From Frankiales bacterium (GTDB taxonomy: Bacteria > Actinomycetota > Actinomycetes > Mycobacteriales > SCTD01): a stretch of 7,627 nucleotides of DNA. The stretch spans positions 1-7,627 of the forward strand of contig JAOPVD010000355.1 of the NCBI GenBank assembly GCA_025966295.1. Reading direction: 5' to 3'. Positions 6,840-7,627 of this stretch are shown piece after piece. How positions within the stretch are numbered: the first letter of the stretch is position 1; every line of letters starts with the position of its first letter. The notes beneath the pieces are model-generated. The model did no database searches. It worked only from the letters and a program-made list of their open reading frames with translations, and was not told the DNA's origin. A program made the translations under genes and the position numbers.

Positions 6840-7331
6840 GTGGCCACGGGTCCCGTCGTCATCGGCTACGACGGCTCGCCCGCCGCGCAGCGCGCGGTGC
6901 AGCAGACGCTCGCCCTCGTCCAGCCGCGGCCGGTGCTGGTCGTGACGGTGTGGGAGCCGGGCCGCACCTTCGAGCTGATGACCGTGCCCACCGGCTCGCT
7001 GCTGCCGACCGCCGTGGTCGACATCCGGGCGGCGCTGGAGCTTGACGAGAAGCTGTACGAGAACGCCACCCGGACCGCCGAGCAGGGCGCCGACCTGGCG
7101 CGTCGGGCCGGGCTGGAGGCGCAGGCCCTGGTGGTCGCCGACGAGCTCACGGTGGCCGACACCCTGATCCGGCTCGCGGTCGAGCGCAGCAGCCCCGGCA
7201 TCGCGGTCGGCTGGCACGGCCACTCGGCGCTCGGCGAGCTGCTGCTCGGGAGCACCACCCAGCGGCTGCTGCGGCGCGCGCCCTGCCCGGTGGTGGTGGT
7301 CCGGCACGAGCCGGAGCAGGCGAGCACCTGA
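6840..7331 (+). CDS. Universal stress protein, single UspA domain, ATP-binding type
   Basis: This 163-residue cytoplasmic protein forms one UspA fold. The first strand and loop read VVIGYDGSPAAQRAV, with D11 at the usual nucleotide-contact position. Near the C-terminus the ATP-binding pattern G-2X-G-9X-G-S is complete: G124, G127, G137 and S138 in GWHGHSALGELLLGST. It ends with the family's RAPCPVVVVRHEP strand. GWHG is a less usual version of this loop, which more often reads G(S/T/R)(R/H)G. Such proteins bind ATP and are linked to dormancy and stress survival in actinobacteria; no specific reaction can be assigned. The GTG at 6840 is the natural N-terminus, and its lack of a ribosome site fits the leaderless start proposed for it. 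It follows cydB by 83 bases on the same strand, but the promoter-like elements in that gap suggest its own transcription. Confidence 0.9.
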   Translation: MATGPVVIGYDGSPAAQRAVQQTLALVQPRPVLVVTVWEPGRTFELMTVPTGSLLPTAVVDIRAALELDEKLYENATRTAEQGADLARRAGLEAQALVVADELTVADTLIRLAVERSSPGIAVGWHGHSALGELLLGSTTQRLLRRAPCPVVVVRHEPEQAST

Positions 7332-7357
7332 CCGCACTCTGCCGGCTTGGCACAGGT

Positions 7358-7377
7358 GGCACGGGGTAGGCGCGCCT
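7358..7377. repeat. Intergenic palindrome and repeat before the DoxX gene
   Basis: The 81-base gap 7332-7412 holds the perfect 10-bp palindrome AGGCGCGCCT (7368-7377). Directly before it is GGCACGGGGT (7358-7367), a word also found at 6769-6778 just before the DosR-like site of the neighbouring gene. A regulator site or part of a terminator are possible roles. In DNA this GC-rich, chance is a serious alternative. Confidence 0.25.
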
Positions 7378-7400
7378 CGGACCCAGACCCGTCAGCCGTG

Positions 7401-7406
7401 AAGGAG
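7401..7406 (+). promoter_or_regulatory. Ribosome binding site of the DoxX-family gene
   Basis: AAGGAG is six bases before the ATG at 7413, the best-formed Shine-Dalgarno sequence on the plus strand here. It fixes the start of the truncated gene. Confidence 0.7.
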
Positions 7407-7412
7407 CAGGCG

Positions 7413-7627
7413 ATGACGATCACGACAGACCAGAGGATGAACGCGGGGCTGCTGCTGCTGCGCGCGGGGGTGGGCGGAGTCCTGGTGGCGCACGGCGGCC
7501 AGAAGCTGTTCGGCTGGTTCGGCGGCCACGGCCTCGAGGGCACGGCCGGCGCCTTCGAGCAGATGGGCTTCCGGCCCGGCCGCGCCAGCGCCGTCGCGGC
7601 CGGCCTCGGCGAGGCGGGAGGCGGCGC
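7413..7627 (+). CDS. DoxX-family membrane protein, N-terminal part
   Basis: The frame begins MTITTDQRMNAGLLLLRAG and runs open to the window end, giving 71 complete codons. After a short polar lead comes a first hydrophobic helix with LLLRAGVGGVLVAHGGQKLFGWFGG, then FEQMGFRPGRASAVAAGLGEAGG. This is the N-terminal half of the DoxX/DoxD-like four-helix membrane family, whose signatures are the HGxQKLFGWFGG loop and the GxxEAxGG second helix. Family members are small inner-membrane proteins, in mycobacteria linked to an oxidative-stress membrane complex, but most have no proven function. The last helices and stop codon lie outside the window. It is on the same strand as the universal stress gene, 81 bases downstream, and either an independent unit or the end of a short operon. 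Confidence 0.87.
   Translation, partial: MTITTDQRMNAGLLLLRAGVGGVLVAHGGQKLFGWFGGHGLEGTAGAFEQMGFRPGRASAVAAGLGEAGGG

Noticed and set aside
1..7627. CRISPR array, insertion sequence, tRNA/rRNA gene or phage remnants
   Set aside because: There are no spaced direct repeats, transposase motifs, terminal inverted repeats or RNA gene signatures; the window is filled by ordinary respiratory and stress genes.

Overview
The window is about 7.6 kb of very GC-rich DNA from an actinobacterium. The evidence is near-exclusive G/C third codon positions, GTG starts, ATGA/GTGA stop-start overlaps, a possible leaderless GTG-initiated gene, and protein sequences of actinobacterial type. A more precise placement (for example a Geodermatophilales-like lineage) would be a guess.

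Left half, minus strand (positions 1-4291): a respiratory formate dehydrogenase operon in the order catalytic subunit, four-cluster iron-sulfur subunit, then the first 18 codons of a third gene that runs off the window and is probably the NrfD-type membrane anchor. The catalytic gene looks split into two open frames by a UGA at 3722-3724. That UGA lies exactly where FdnG/FdhF-type formate dehydrogenases carry selenocysteine, and a SECIS-like hairpin follows it at the spacing and with the key nucleotides of the E. coli fdhF element. It is therefore annotated as one selenoprotein of 1076 residues (Sec190), not as a pseudogene.

Centre: a 102-bp divergent intergenic region (4292-4393) with an inverted repeat that abuts the ribosome binding site of the formate dehydrogenase gene.

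Right half, plus strand (4394-7627): cydA and cydB, translationally coupled, encode a cytochrome bd-type quinol oxidase of the short-Q-loop (CIO-like) kind. A single-domain universal stress protein follows, with a DosR-like operator half-palindrome and a TANNNT -10 element placed for a leaderless start. Last comes the start of a DoxX-family membrane protein, cut by the window end.

Together the genes suggest a respiratory module for low oxygen or stationary life (inference). Formate oxidation would feed electrons through the iron-sulfur subunit and a membrane anchor to the quinone pool, and cytochrome bd would return them to oxygen. A stress protein possibly under redox/hypoxia control sits beside it. 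The main non-routine content is the UGA recoding. The rest are recognisable families, and no wholly new system is evident.
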